Assembly: GCF_009664835.1 (NCBI RefSeq)
Contig: NZ_CP045929.1
Location: forward strand, 2,108,001 to 2,172,000
Origin: Allosaccharopolyspora coralli
GTDB lineage: Bacteria; Actinomycetota; Actinomycetes; Mycobacteriales; Pseudonocardiaceae
Length of the DNA stretch: 64,000 nucleotides
Reading direction: 5' to 3'
The position numbers were made by a program, and so were the translations under genes. Shown here in pieces: positions 35,337 to 43,860 of the stretch (within the stretch, counting starts at the first letter, position 1; every line of letters starts with the position of its first letter). Below the pieces are notes generated by a model. It was given only the letters and a program-made list of their open reading frames with translations, was not told where the DNA came from and searched no databases.

Positions 35337-35989
35337 GCGACGAGCACCGCACCGTGGTCGAGATGCTCGGGGCGTTCGCGCTCGACCAGCTCGACGACCA
35401 CGAACGCACTCGTGTCCTCGCACACCTGGACTCGTGCACCCGTTGCCGCGCGGAACTGGACGACATCGCACCGCTGGCGCAACCGTTGCGGCAGGTCGAC
35501 CCTCACACGCTGACGAGTACACCGGCTCCGCCGCCTGGACTCGACGACAGCATCGTGCACGAGATCCGGTCTCAGCAGGCTCGTACTGGACAGGTACGTC
35601 CACGCTGGGTCGTGCCGGTCGTCGCAGCGGCGCTGACAGCGATCGTCGCCCTGCCCCTCGGTTATCTGGCGGCACCGAGCCCCCCGGACCAGCCCGTGGA
35701 GCCGGTGGTGGTGGCGATCGAGGACCGCGACGTGGAGGCCGGCGCCGAAGTCATTCCGCACACCTGGGGAATGGAGATCACTCTCGCCGCGAGCGGCTTC
35801 GAGGCCGACGAGACGTACCGGGTCGTGGTCACCTCCGACGACGGTCGCCGGGTGAGCGCGGGCGAGTTCATCGGAACCGGCGACCAGGAGATGACGTGCA
35901 ATCTCAACTCGTCGGTCCTGCGGGAGGACGCGGCGGGATTCGAGGTGCGCTCCGAGGCCGGTGAGCTCGTGTTGACGTCGTCGCTGTGA
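35333..35989 (+). CDS. Membrane anti-sigma factor with ZAS/RskA domains
   Basis: The 218-residue protein begins with a zinc-associated anti-sigma domain containing His-x3-Cys-x2-Cys (HLDSCTRC, ~28-35). One transmembrane helix (VVPVVAAALTAIVALPLGYLAA, ~88-110) follows, and an extracytoplasmic RskA-like beta domain (~115-218) ends it. It should hold the upstream sigma factor at the membrane until proteolysis or redox loss of zinc. Overlap with the sigma gene ensures 1:1 production. Confidence 0.88.
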   Translation: MSDEHRTVVEMLGAFALDQLDDHERTRVLAHLDSCTRCRAELDDIAPLAQPLRQVDPHTLTSTPAPPPGLDDSIVHEIRSQQARTGQVRPRWVVPVVAAALTAIVALPLGYLAAPSPPDQPVEPVVVAIEDRDVEAGAEVIPHTWGMEITLAASGFEADETYRVVVTSDDGRRVSAGEFIGTGDQEMTCNLNSSVLREDAAGFEVRSEAGELVLTSSL

Positions 35990-36020
35990 GTCCGTGCGCG
36001 GACGTGGTGTGGTCGAAGCT

Positions 36021-36037
36021 CCCACGGATACCGTGGG
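36021..36037 (+). terminator. Short hairpin between anti-sigma and FAD oxidase genes
   Basis: CCCACGG and CCGTGGG are perfect 7-bp arms around ATA. The hairpin is weak and may only attenuate readthrough into the oxidase gene. Confidence 0.35.
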
Positions 36038-36078
36038 GGCCGTTCCACGGCAGTGCCGTCATCGCGACAGGAGGCGAC

Positions 36079-37470
36079 ATGGTTCACGGCGTGGTGGAGG
36101 CGCTGCGCGCGGTGCTCGACGAGTCCCGGCTGGTGACCGACCCGGACTCGATCGGCCGCTACGCCCACGACGAGGCCGAATGGGCCCCGTTCGGTACGCC
36201 GGCGGCCGTGGTTCGCCCGGCGAGCACCGCCGACGTGGCCACTGTGGTCGCGACGTGCGCCGAGCACGGTGTCCCCGTGGTGCCGCGTGGGGCAGGCACC
36301 GGCCTGTCCGGCGGTGCCAACGCACTCGAGGGATGCGTGTTGCTCTCGTTCGAGGCCATGGACCGGATCCTGGAGATCGACCCCCGCGAGCAGCTCGCCG
36401 TCGTGCAACCGGGCGTCGTCAACGACGACCTCCGCGCAGCGTGCCGCGAACAGGGCGCCTGGTACCCGCCCGACCCGGCGAGCGCGCCGTGGTCGACACT
36501 CGGCGGCAACGTCGCCACCAACGCGGGCGGGCTCTGCTGCGTGAAGTACGGCGTCACGCGGGACTACGTGCTCGGCATCGAAGCTGTCGTCGGCGACGGC
36601 GAGGTCGTGCGGCTCGGCAGGCGCACCGCCAAGGGCGTCGCGGGCTACGACCTGTGCGGCTTGTTCGTCGGTTCCGAAGGCACGCTCGGGATCATCACCG
36701 AGATCACCGTCCGGCTCCTGCCCGGTGTACGGGCTCCGGAACGGACGGTCGTGGGCTACTTCGACTCGCTGGTCGCGGCGGGGGAGGCCGTGGCGGCTGT
36801 GACGGCCGCCGGGGTCGTGCCCTCGGCGCTGGAACTGCTCGACCGCAGCTGTCTCGAAGCCGTCGACGCGTGGAAGAACATGGGCCTGAGCGCGGAAGCA
36901 GACGTGCTTCTGCTCGGCCGTTCGGACACGCCGGGCGCGGCGGGGGAGGACGAGGTCGACACGCTGGTGCGCTGTTTCGACGAGGCAGGCGCGACGTGGA
37001 GCGCGCGGTCGACCGACGAACACGAGGCCGACGCGCTCTTTGCGGCACGTCGACTGGCCTATCCGGCGTTCGAACGACTAGGCCCGTTGCTGACCGAGGA
37101 CATCTGCGTTCCTCGGGCGTCGGTGCCGGACATGCTGCAACGAATCGAGAAGGCCGCGAAGGCGCACGACACCCGCATCGCGAACATCGCTCACGCCGGC
37201 GACGGCAACCTGCACCCGTTGATCATCGTCCCGGCGGGTGACGACGAGGCTCGGACTCGAGCGAAGCAGGCGTTCGAGGAGATCATCGAGGACGCGCTCG
37301 CGCTCGGCGGGACCGTCACCGGCGAGCACGGCGTGGGGTTGCTCAAGCGTCGCGGTGTGCACGCCGAACTCGGGCCGACGGTGATCGGGATGCACCACTC
37401 GGTGAAGAACGCACTCGACCCTGCCGGGATCTTCAACCCCGGCAAGGTATTCGGCGACCCGGACGCCTGA
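36079..37470 (+). CDS. FAD-linked oxidase, glycolate oxidase/D-lactate dehydrogenase type
   Basis: The 463-residue flavoenzyme has the PCMH FAD-binding domain (VPRGAGTGLSGGANALEG, GGNVATNAGGLCCVKYGVTRDYVLG) and the FAD_oxidase_C domain ending with HAGDGNLHP and FNPGKVF. Such enzymes oxidise 2-hydroxy acids (glycolate, D-lactate, D-2-hydroxyglutarate). AGGAGG (36068-36073) supports the ATG at 36079. No iron-sulfur partner gene is adjacent, so it probably passes electrons to a quinone or flavoprotein alone. The exact substrate is not determinable. Confidence 0.85.
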   Translation: MVHGVVEALRAVLDESRLVTDPDSIGRYAHDEAEWAPFGTPAAVVRPASTADVATVVATCAEHGVPVVPRGAGTGLSGGANALEGCVLLSFEAMDRILEIDPREQLAVVQPGVVNDDLRAACREQGAWYPPDPASAPWSTLGGNVATNAGGLCCVKYGVTRDYVLGIEAVVGDGEVVRLGRRTAKGVAGYDLCGLFVGSEGTLGIITEITVRLLPGVRAPERTVVGYFDSLVAAGEAVAAVTAAGVVPSALELLDRSCLEAVDAWKNMGLSAEADVLLLGRSDTPGAAGEDEVDTLVRCFDEAGATWSARSTDEHEADALFAARRLAYPAFERLGPLLTEDICVPRASVPDMLQRIEKAAKAHDTRIANIAHAGDGNLHPLIIVPAGDDEARTRAKQAFEEIIEDALALGGTVTGEHGVGLLKRRGVHAELGPTVIGMHHSVKNALDPAGIFNPGKVFGDPDA

Positions 37471-37473
37471 CAG

Positions 37474-37530
37474 GGGCATTGTGGTAGTGAGGTAGGTGGG
37501 CCGGTACCGGAGCCCCTCGCCGTGCCCCGG
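37474..37530 (+). repeat. Short fragment of the D repeat family (D4)
   Basis: GGGCATTGTGGTAGTGAGGTAGGTGG and CCGGTACCG here parallel the left end of copy D1, followed by a CGTGCCCCGGCTGG segment like one in D2. It lies between the FAD oxidase and PPOX genes. Confidence 0.4.
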
Positions 37531-37639
37531 CTGGCCACGCGTGGTGTGACTGCGAATTGGGCTCGCGTGATTGACGGAACCGCCGCCGGGGAACCCGTCG
37601 GGCAGCAGGGAGCACACGGGTGAGAGCGGGAGTGCAGTC

Positions 37640-38077
37640 ATGGCGGCGAACACGTCGAACGGGCCGGAACTGATGACGATGACCGAGGAGCTGGCGGCCG
37701 GGCCGAACTTCGCCGCCGTGTCCACGGTGTTCCCGAGCGGAAAGATCCAGACGCAGATGATCTGGGTCGGGATGCTCGACGGGACGATGGTGCTCAACAC
37801 CGAGACGCATCGGGCCAAGACACGCAACGTCGGTCAGGACGAGCGGATCACCGTACTCGTCCGCGACGAGGCAGACCCGTACCGATACGCGGAGGTCCGC
37901 GGGCGCGTCACCGAGACCACGACGGGGGCTCGGGCACGCAGTCATCTCGACCAGCTCGCCCAGAAGTACACCGGCCACGACTACCCGGAGGAGAACATCA
38001 AGTCCGAACGCGTCATCCTCTGGATCGAACCCGAACGGCAGACCCTGGTCGACCAGAAACGCGGCGTCGGTGAGTAA
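37640..38077 (+). CDS. PPOX-class flavin/F420-dependent enzyme
   Basis: The 145-residue protein is a pyridoxamine-phosphate-oxidase-like split barrel (FAAVSTVFPSGKIQTQMIWVGMLDGTMVLNTETHRAKTRNVGQDERITVLVRDEADPYRYAEVRGRV). TETHRAKTRNV with the following strand is typical of F420-dependent PPOX oxidoreductases of actinobacteria. The ATG at 37640 follows GGGAG. The substrate is unknown. It is followed by a large inverted repeat. Confidence 0.8.
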   Translation: MAANTSNGPELMTMTEELAAGPNFAAVSTVFPSGKIQTQMIWVGMLDGTMVLNTETHRAKTRNVGQDERITVLVRDEADPYRYAEVRGRVTETTTGARARSHLDQLAQKYTGHDYPEENIKSERVILWIEPERQTLVDQKRGVGE

Positions 38078-38092
38078 GAACTCCTCATGAAT

Positions 38093-38247
38093 CAGAAGGT
38101 TGTGATCGGCGGGTCGGGTGGCGGGTTCTCAGCGCCCTCCTCGCTGCGGGATCGGTTTACTGAGTCGGCCTACGCGGCGAAAACCGCTGTCCGCGCGAGG
38201 AGGGCGCTGAGAACCCGCCGGTGGTGCGTACGTGGTGACCGCTCCAG
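38093..38247. repeat. Family-A related element with 25-bp perfect inverted repeat
   Basis: The segment begins CAGAAGGTTGTGATCGG. Arms 38120-38144 and 38195-38219, built on GGCGGGTTCTCAGCGCCCTC, are exact complements around a 50-nt loop. The right side continues with ACGTGGTGACCGCT, like the interior of the 16359-16460 element. It lies between the converging PPOX and E1 genes and can act as a terminator. I believe similar hairpins are dispersed in related genomes, but this is from memory. Confidence 0.75.
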
Positions 38248-38294
38248 CATGAGAGGGGCAGTCCGCACACCGGGAAGTATCCGCGTCCGCGGGG

Positions 38295-40508
38295 TCAGCG
38301 CTTGGTGAGGTTGAGTGCCGCCTTCTCGATGGTGGCTTCGTCCAGCAGGACGTGATTGGCCGCCTCGCCGAGGGGGATGAACGAGTCCTCGCTGCACACC
38401 CGCCCGAGGTCGCCGCGAAACCCGTTGTCCACCAAGGTCGTGACGACCGCCTCCGAGATGCCGCCGGAGCGGCGGGTCTCGTCGACCACGAGCACCCGGC
38501 CGGTGGCATTCGCCGAGTGCAGCAGATCCGAAACCGGAAGCGGCGCGAGCCACCGCAGATCCAGCACCCGGACACCCACACCGCGTTCCCGTAGTCGTGC
38601 CGCCACGCGCAGGCTCATCGGGAGTCCGTTGCCGAAGGTCACCATCGTCAGGTCCTCGCCGTCGCCGTGTTCGCGCGCGCTGCCGATGGGCACGTGACCG
38701 GCGTCGAATCCGGGGTACGGCGCGAGCCATTCGTTGTCGCCCGTCTCGTGCAGATCCCGCGTGTGGTAGAGCGCGATCGGTTCGAGGAACACGCACACGC
38801 GGCCGTCCTCGTGCGCCGCGGCCACGCAGGTCCGCAGCATCTGCGCCGCGTCGTCCGGACGCGAGGGCGCGGCCAGCACCACACCCGGCAGATCGCGCAG
38901 CGCGGCCACGCTGTTGTCGTTGTGGAAGTGCCCGCCGAAGCCCTTCTGGTACCCGAGACCGGCGATCCGGACCACCATCGGATTGTGGTACTGCCCGTCG
39001 GAGAAGAAGCTCAGCGTGCTCGCCTCGCCCCGGAGCTGGTCCGAGGCGTTGTGCAGGTACGCCAGATACTGGATCTCCGGGATCGGCACGAGCCCGGCGA
39101 GGCCGGAGCCGAGCGCCGTGCCGAGGATGCTCTGCTCGTCGAGCAGCGTGTCGAACACGCGCGTCGCACCGAATCGCTTGCGCAGCCCACGTGTCACCCC
39201 GTACACGCCGCCCTTACGTGCGACGTCCTCACCGAAGACCGTCACCCGCTCGTCGCGGACGAGCTCGTCAGCGAGTGACCGGTTGATCGCTTGCGCGAGG
39301 GTCAACGGCCCTTCGTCTTCCGGAAGTTTTCCGAGACCGGCACGTCGGTGTTCGGGATCGACGTGGACCGCGCGGCGCCGGACCTGTTCGGGCCGGGTGG
39401 GCGCGATCGCCTCCATCACGGCCGCGCTGCCTGCCAGTTTGGGGCGCCCCACGACCTCGTCGGCGAGCGCCGCGACCTCCGTGCGCTTCTCTTCGTAGCG
39501 GCGGAGTACTTCTTCCGGCGTGAGCGTGCGGTGTTCCACGAGGGAGCGAGCGGTGGCCAGCAGGGGGTCGTGTTCGTAGTCGGCGAGAATCTCGTTGCGT
39601 GCCCGGTATCCCGACTCCACGTCGGATCCCGCGTGTCCCATGAGACGGACAGTGCGCAGGTGCAGGAATGCGGGCTTGCGGTGTCGCCGCACCCAGGCGG
39701 CCGCCTCGCGCGAGACGGCAAGGCAATGCTCCGGATCGTGACCGTCCACAGTGAAGTACCGCAGTCCGCGACGCTGCGCGTACGTCGTCTCGATCCAGCC
39801 GTGCGGGGTGCGGACACTGATCCCGATCCCGTTGTCCTCACACACGAACAACAGCGGCATCGCAACGCCCTGATGTGCGGTGTGCAGCGCGGAGTTGATC
39901 GCGCCGGTGGCCGTGGAGTGGTTCGCCGAAGCGTCCCCGAAACTGCACACCACGACCGCGTCGGGTCCCCAGCTATGGCACCCTCCGAGCTTGTCCGCCC
40001 GGGACAATGCGAAGGAGAGTCCGACCGCTCGGGGCAGGTGGGAGGCGATGGTGGAGGTCTGCGGGATGATCCCGAGATCGGGGTGGCCGAACACCTTGTG
40101 CCTGCCCGCCGAGATCGGTTCGTCTGCCGAAGCGACGATGCCGAGCAGGACGTCACGCAGGGCGTCGTGCCCGGGTACTTGGTTGGCGCGCGCGAGGTAG
40201 AAGCCCCCGGACCGGTAGTGCAACAGGGCCGGGTCGGTGGGGCGTAGTGCGGCCGCGACGGCGGCGTTCGACTCGTGCCCCGACGAGCCGATGCTGTAAA
40301 AACCTTCCCGGCGGGCGCCGAGCTTCCTCGCCACGAGGTCGAGGTGCCTGCTGCCCAGCTGCGCGTCGAAGAGGTCGAGCAGGTCGACGCCGGACGCGGG
40401 GCTGCCGGTGACCACCTTCGCGCCGGGATCGACGGGCTCGCGGTGATGCAGTGCGGCGACGGCGTCGAGGAAGTGGGCGTCGATCGGTTCGTGTTCAGGC
40501 ATGGTCAT
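38295..40508 (-). CDS. Fused E1 alpha-beta of a 2-oxoacid dehydrogenase
   Basis: The 737-residue thiamine-diphosphate enzyme joins an E1-alpha domain (~25-360) and an E1-beta domain (~390-737). The alpha part has the ThDP block VVVCSFGDASANHSTATGAINSA, where Asp-Ala-Ser replaces the common GDG. The beta part has VTVFGEDVARKGGVYGVTRGL and the C-terminal ILVVDE-type RVLVVDETRRSGG. Most BCKDH/PDH E1 enzymes of this kind are two subunits, so the fusion is notable. No E2 or E3 gene is adjacent. Its ATG overlaps the LysR stop (ATGA). With a Glu/Leu/Phe/Val dehydrogenase in the operon, a branched-chain or related 2-oxoacid is the likely substrate. Confidence 0.82.
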   Translation of the reverse strand: MTMPEHEPIDAHFLDAVAALHHREPVDPGAKVVTGSPASGVDLLDLFDAQLGSRHLDLVARKLGARREGFYSIGSSGHESNAAVAAALRPTDPALLHYRSGGFYLARANQVPGHDALRDVLLGIVASADEPISAGRHKVFGHPDLGIIPQTSTIASHLPRAVGLSFALSRADKLGGCHSWGPDAVVVCSFGDASANHSTATGAINSALHTAHQGVAMPLLFVCEDNGIGISVRTPHGWIETTYAQRRGLRYFTVDGHDPEHCLAVSREAAAWVRRHRKPAFLHLRTVRLMGHAGSDVESGYRARNEILADYEHDPLLATARSLVEHRTLTPEEVLRRYEEKRTEVAALADEVVGRPKLAGSAAVMEAIAPTRPEQVRRRAVHVDPEHRRAGLGKLPEDEGPLTLAQAINRSLADELVRDERVTVFGEDVARKGGVYGVTRGLRKRFGATRVFDTLLDEQSILGTALGSGLAGLVPIPEIQYLAYLHNASDQLRGEASTLSFFSDGQYHNPMVVRIAGLGYQKGFGGHFHNDNSVAALRDLPGVVLAAPSRPDDAAQMLRTCVAAAHEDGRVCVFLEPIALYHTRDLHETGDNEWLAPYPGFDAGHVPIGSAREHGDGEDLTMVTFGNGLPMSLRVAARLRERGVGVRVLDLRWLAPLPVSDLLHSANATGRVLVVDETRRSGGISEAVVTTLVDNGFRGDLGRVCSEDSFIPLGEAANHVLLDEATIEKAALNLTKR

Positions 40509-41452
40509 GGTGTCGCGGTCTCCGCTCGTCGATCGCGGTCGGTGGCCTGCCAACCCTCGGCGAACTTCGCGCACGAGCGCGCGAGCTGGTCGAGGGCGAT
40601 CGGCAGCAGCGGGTTGGTGTTCTGTTTGCGGTAGAGCGTTTTCACGCGTCGGTGAGGTTGCCTGCCGAGGATCGGCTTGGTGCGCACGCCGTCGTCGGCG
40701 AGGGCGAGGCCGGGCAGGGCGGCCACCCCCAAGCCGCGCGAAACCAGGTCACGGACGACCGAGTAGTCGTTGCTGCGGAACACGATCCGGGGAACGAAAT
40801 CCGCGGCGGCGGCGAGCCGGACCAGCGACCGAGCACCCGCGGTGTCGCGACGGGTACAGATCCACGGATCGCCGGCGAGCTCACTCAGGTCGATTTCGTC
40901 CCGAGCGGCGAGCCGGTGCCCCTCCGGCAAGGCGATCCACAGCGGCTCGGCCATGAGTTCGTCGACGCACAACTCGAGTGGCCACTGCCGCGGGTCGAGG
41001 TCGTACTCGAAGACCACCGCCGCGTCGACGTGGCCGTCGACGACGCCGCTGATGACCTCGTCGGGCTCGCCTTCGTCGAGTTGGACCTCGGCGTTCGGGC
41101 GTTGCGCCACCACCGCCGCCAACGCCTCCGGCAGGATCCGCGCGTTCGCGGTGGCAAAACTGGCCAACCGGAGGCTTCCCTCGTCGCCGGCGACCATCGC
41201 CTGCACTTCCCGGTGCAGAGCGTCGAGCGCGCCGAGGGCGTCCCGGCTGCGTTCGGCCAGTCGTATCGCCAAGCCCGTGCTGCGCGCCGAACGCGCCGTG
41301 CGTTCGAACAGCGGCGCACCGATGGCGCGTTCCAACAGCATCATCTGTTGGGACACGGCCGAGGCCGTGTAGCCGAGAGCACGGCCCGCCTCGGCGAACG
41401 ACCCGGTGCGCACGCACTCCTGCAGGGTGCGGAGGTGGATCGGGTTCAGCAC
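40505..41452 (-). CDS. LysR family transcriptional regulator
   Basis: This 315-residue regulator has the N-terminal HTH (LRTLQECVRTGSFAEAGRALGYTASAVSQQMMLLERAIGAPLFERT, split at ~30) and a C-terminal periplasmic-binding-like effector domain (~90-300). It lies inside the operon, 7 bp after the amino-acid dehydrogenase gene and overlapping the E1 gene. This is unusual for LysR proteins, which are normally divergent. Inference: it senses an intermediate of the same catabolic route. Confidence 0.88.
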   Translation of the reverse strand: MLNPIHLRTLQECVRTGSFAEAGRALGYTASAVSQQMMLLERAIGAPLFERTARSARSTGLAIRLAERSRDALGALDALHREVQAMVAGDEGSLRLASFATANARILPEALAAVVAQRPNAEVQLDEGEPDEVISGVVDGHVDAAVVFEYDLDPRQWPLELCVDELMAEPLWIALPEGHRLAARDEIDLSELAGDPWICTRRDTAGARSLVRLAAAADFVPRIVFRSNDYSVVRDLVSRGLGVAALPGLALADDGVRTKPILGRQPHRRVKTLYRKQNTNPLLPIALDQLARSCAKFAEGWQATDRDRRAETATP

Positions 41453-41459
41453 GGCGACA

Positions 41460-42662
41460 TCACCGGTCCGGTCTCACCGGCTCGGGGTACCGAGCGGCGG
41501 CGGAAGCGGGAGCCCGCAGGCGCCCGCGCAACCCCATCGCGGTGCGCACCCGCTCGCGCGCGAGGGACAGCGCAGCCTCGTGTGGCAGCACCCCGTCGGT
41601 ACGCGACCGCTCGAGTACCAGGGTGGTGTTGGATCGGGACTTCTCCGTGACGGTGTCGAGAATCGTGGCCGCCTCCGGACGGAAAGCCGAGTACCGGGCG
41701 TCCATGGCGAAGCCCGCGGCGATCACGCCACCCGCGTTGGCGATGAAGTCGGGTACCACCACGACGTCCCTGCCGGCCAGGATTTCCCGTGCCGACGGAG
41801 TCGTCGGAAGGTTCGCGCCCTCCACGACGACGGGCGCCTTGATGTGTCGAGCCGTCCGGTCGTCGATGACGTCCTGGCTCGCCGCGGGGACGAGGACGTC
41901 GCAGTCGACGAGCAGCTCGGATCCCGGACTCAGCTGGTGCGACGCCGGCGCGGTCGCGACGCAGGCGTCCCCGAGCTCGGACCGGGCTTCGAGCCAGCCC
42001 GGGACGTCGAGTCCGTCGGGGTCGTGTACCGAGCCGTCCATCGTGGACAACGCCACGACGTGGGCCCCGCGCGCGTGCAGACGACGTGCGGCGGCGCTGC
42101 CCACCGCCCCGAAACCCTGGAAGGCGATACGAGCCCCCTGCACGCCGCGCCCCCGGTGCGCCAGTGCGGCCTCGACACTCTCGGCCACCCCGTGACCGGT
42201 CACTCCGAGCTGGTCGTAGGGCACGCCGCCCAGTTCCTCGGGCACCCCGACGGCGGTGCCCCTGTCGCCCAGCTCGTCCTGGATGATCGCCGCGTCCCGT
42301 TCCGACATGCCCATGTCGAGTCCGGCGACATAGCTGGCGGGGATCTGATCGGCGAGTTTCCGCGCGAACGCGCGGACGATGCGCTCCTTGTCCGGAGAGC
42401 TCGGGTCCGCGTTGATACCCGCCTTCGCTCCACCGTGGAACAGGTCCACGGCCGCCCACTTCCAGGTCATCACCCGGGCCAAGCGGGCGATCTCGGTGAC
42501 GGTCACCGACGGGCTCATGCGAGTGCCGCCCTTCCCGGTGCCGCGGGCGGTGTTGTCGATGACGAGCACACCGCGCATGCCGGTCCGGGAGTCCGCCACG
42601 CACACGATCTTCTCGGGGCCGAACTCGTCGATGTCCTGCAACAGATCCGTCACCGCAACCAT
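41460..42662 (-). CDS. Glu/Leu/Phe/Val dehydrogenase (copy 1)
   Basis: The 400-residue NAD(P)-dependent amino-acid dehydrogenase shows the glycine-rich GKGGTRMSPSV, the catalytic Lys region DLFHGGAKAGI, the Asp in LDMGMSERDA, and the nucleotide motif FQGFGAVGSAAARRL. C-terminal VVPDFIANAGGVI is shared by the family. It deaminates an amino acid to its 2-oxo acid, which the fused E1 downstream could decarboxylate. GGGACAAGG precedes the ATG. It is paralogous to the enzyme at 49491-50684 but clearly diverged. Confidence 0.87.
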   Translation of the reverse strand: MVAVTDLLQDIDEFGPEKIVCVADSRTGMRGVLVIDNTARGTGKGGTRMSPSVTVTEIARLARVMTWKWAAVDLFHGGAKAGINADPSSPDKERIVRAFARKLADQIPASYVAGLDMGMSERDAAIIQDELGDRGTAVGVPEELGGVPYDQLGVTGHGVAESVEAALAHRGRGVQGARIAFQGFGAVGSAAARRLHARGAHVVALSTMDGSVHDPDGLDVPGWLEARSELGDACVATAPASHQLSPGSELLVDCDVLVPAASQDVIDDRTARHIKAPVVVEGANLPTTPSAREILAGRDVVVVPDFIANAGGVIAAGFAMDARYSAFRPEAATILDTVTEKSRSNTTLVLERSRTDGVLPHEAALSLARERVRTAMGLRGRLRAPASAAARYPEPVRPDR

Positions 42663-42702
42663 CCTTGTCCCTCGATGCGTCCCGTTCGCGGACGCCTAGT
42701 GC

Positions 42703-43857
42703 TCAGATGCAGTTGTGCTCGGGGCGCACGGCCGCGTGCGCGAATCGGTCGGCGTGCAACGCCGAGACGTCCACCACGGGCTCCCGTTCGAGCACCAGGT
42801 CGCGCAGCACTTCGCCGACCGCCGGTCCCTGGAGGAAGCCGTGCCCGGAGAAGCCCGTCGCGTACAGGAAGCGCCCGGGGCGGTCGGACTCGCCGACCAG
42901 TGCGTTGCGGTCCGGCGTGACCTCGTACAGGCCGGCCCAGCCGTGACCCACGCCGAGGTCCGCCAGCCGGGGCGCCCGCCGCGCGATGGCGTCCGTGAGC
43001 CGGCCCAACCACCGATCGTCGGTGTCGGTGCGGAAACCGAACTCCTCGTCGGGGTCGGACATGCCGATCAGCAGGCCCTGGCCTTCCGTGTGGAAGTAGA
43101 AGCTCGAGTCGAAATCGATCGTGAACGGCAGTGTCCGCGGCAGATCGGGGACCGCTTCGGACACCAGGATCTGGCGGCGCAACGGCCGCACGTCGAGTTC
43201 CACGCCGACCAGGGAGCCGATCGCCGCCGACCACGCCCCGGCGGCACAGACCACGATCGACGTGGCGACGTCACCGTGGTCGGTCCGCACCGCGGTGATC
43301 TCCGCGCCACTGGTGGTGATCCCGGTGACCGCGCAGTGCCGCCGGACCACGCCACCGTGTCGCCGCGTCGCCTGCGCGTACCCCTGCACCACCGCCTCCG
43401 GCGTGCAGTGTCCGTCCGCCGGGGAGAACGCGGCCCCGACCAGACCGTCCGGCACGACGTACGGCGAGAGCGCACACGCCTCGTCGACCGTGAGGATGCG
43501 GCTGGGCACCCCCATGGAGTTCTGCAGCTCGACGTTGCGCTCGAAGACCGCGAGATCGTCGCCGTTCGACAGCAGGAACAAGTAGCCGTGCTGCTTGAGG
43601 TCGATCTCGGCGCCGGGGCGCGAACCGAAGTTCTCGAAGGCACGGAGACTGCGCTGCCCGAGTGCGATGTTCACTGAGTCCGAGAACTGCGCCCGCACCC
43701 CGCCCGCTGCCCGGCAGGTGCTGCCCGCACCGAGTTCGTCGCGTTCGAGCAGCAGAACGTCGACGCCGGCCTCGGCGAGGTGAAAGGCCGTGCTGGTCCC
43801 GATCACCCCGCCGCCGACGACGACGACCTCCGCGTGCTCGGGAAGCGCGGAGGTCAT
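42703..43857 (-). CDS. FAD-dependent amine oxidoreductase (DAO family, SoxB-like)
   Basis: The 384-residue enzyme has an N-terminal Rossmann motif VVVVGGGVIGTSTAFHLAEAGVDVLLLER, the substrate-domain beta sheet, and a C-terminal RFLYATGFSGHGFLQGPAVGEVLRDLV that is typical of sarcosine oxidase subunit beta/glycine oxidase relatives. It oxidises an amine or amino acid to an imine. It starts 3 bp after the aldehyde dehydrogenase stop codon, so the two work in sequence: oxidative deamination or demethylation, then aldehyde oxidation. Sarcosine is possible but not demonstrated. Confidence 0.82.
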   Translation of the reverse strand: MTSALPEHAEVVVVGGGVIGTSTAFHLAEAGVDVLLLERDELGAGSTCRAAGGVRAQFSDSVNIALGQRSLRAFENFGSRPGAEIDLKQHGYLFLLSNGDDLAVFERNVELQNSMGVPSRILTVDEACALSPYVVPDGLVGAAFSPADGHCTPEAVVQGYAQATRRHGGVVRRHCAVTGITTSGAEITAVRTDHGDVATSIVVCAAGAWSAAIGSLVGVELDVRPLRRQILVSEAVPDLPRTLPFTIDFDSSFYFHTEGQGLLIGMSDPDEEFGFRTDTDDRWLGRLTDAIARRAPRLADLGVGHGWAGLYEVTPDRNALVGESDRPGRFLYATGFSGHGFLQGPAVGEVLRDLVLEREPVVDVSALHADRFAHAAVRPEHNCI

Positions 43858-43860
43858 CGC

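Noticed and set aside
42703-43857. FAD enzyme as a sarcosine oxidase that would undo betaine synthesis
   Set aside because: Family resemblance alone does not establish sarcosine as substrate; left as a general DAO-family oxidoreductase.
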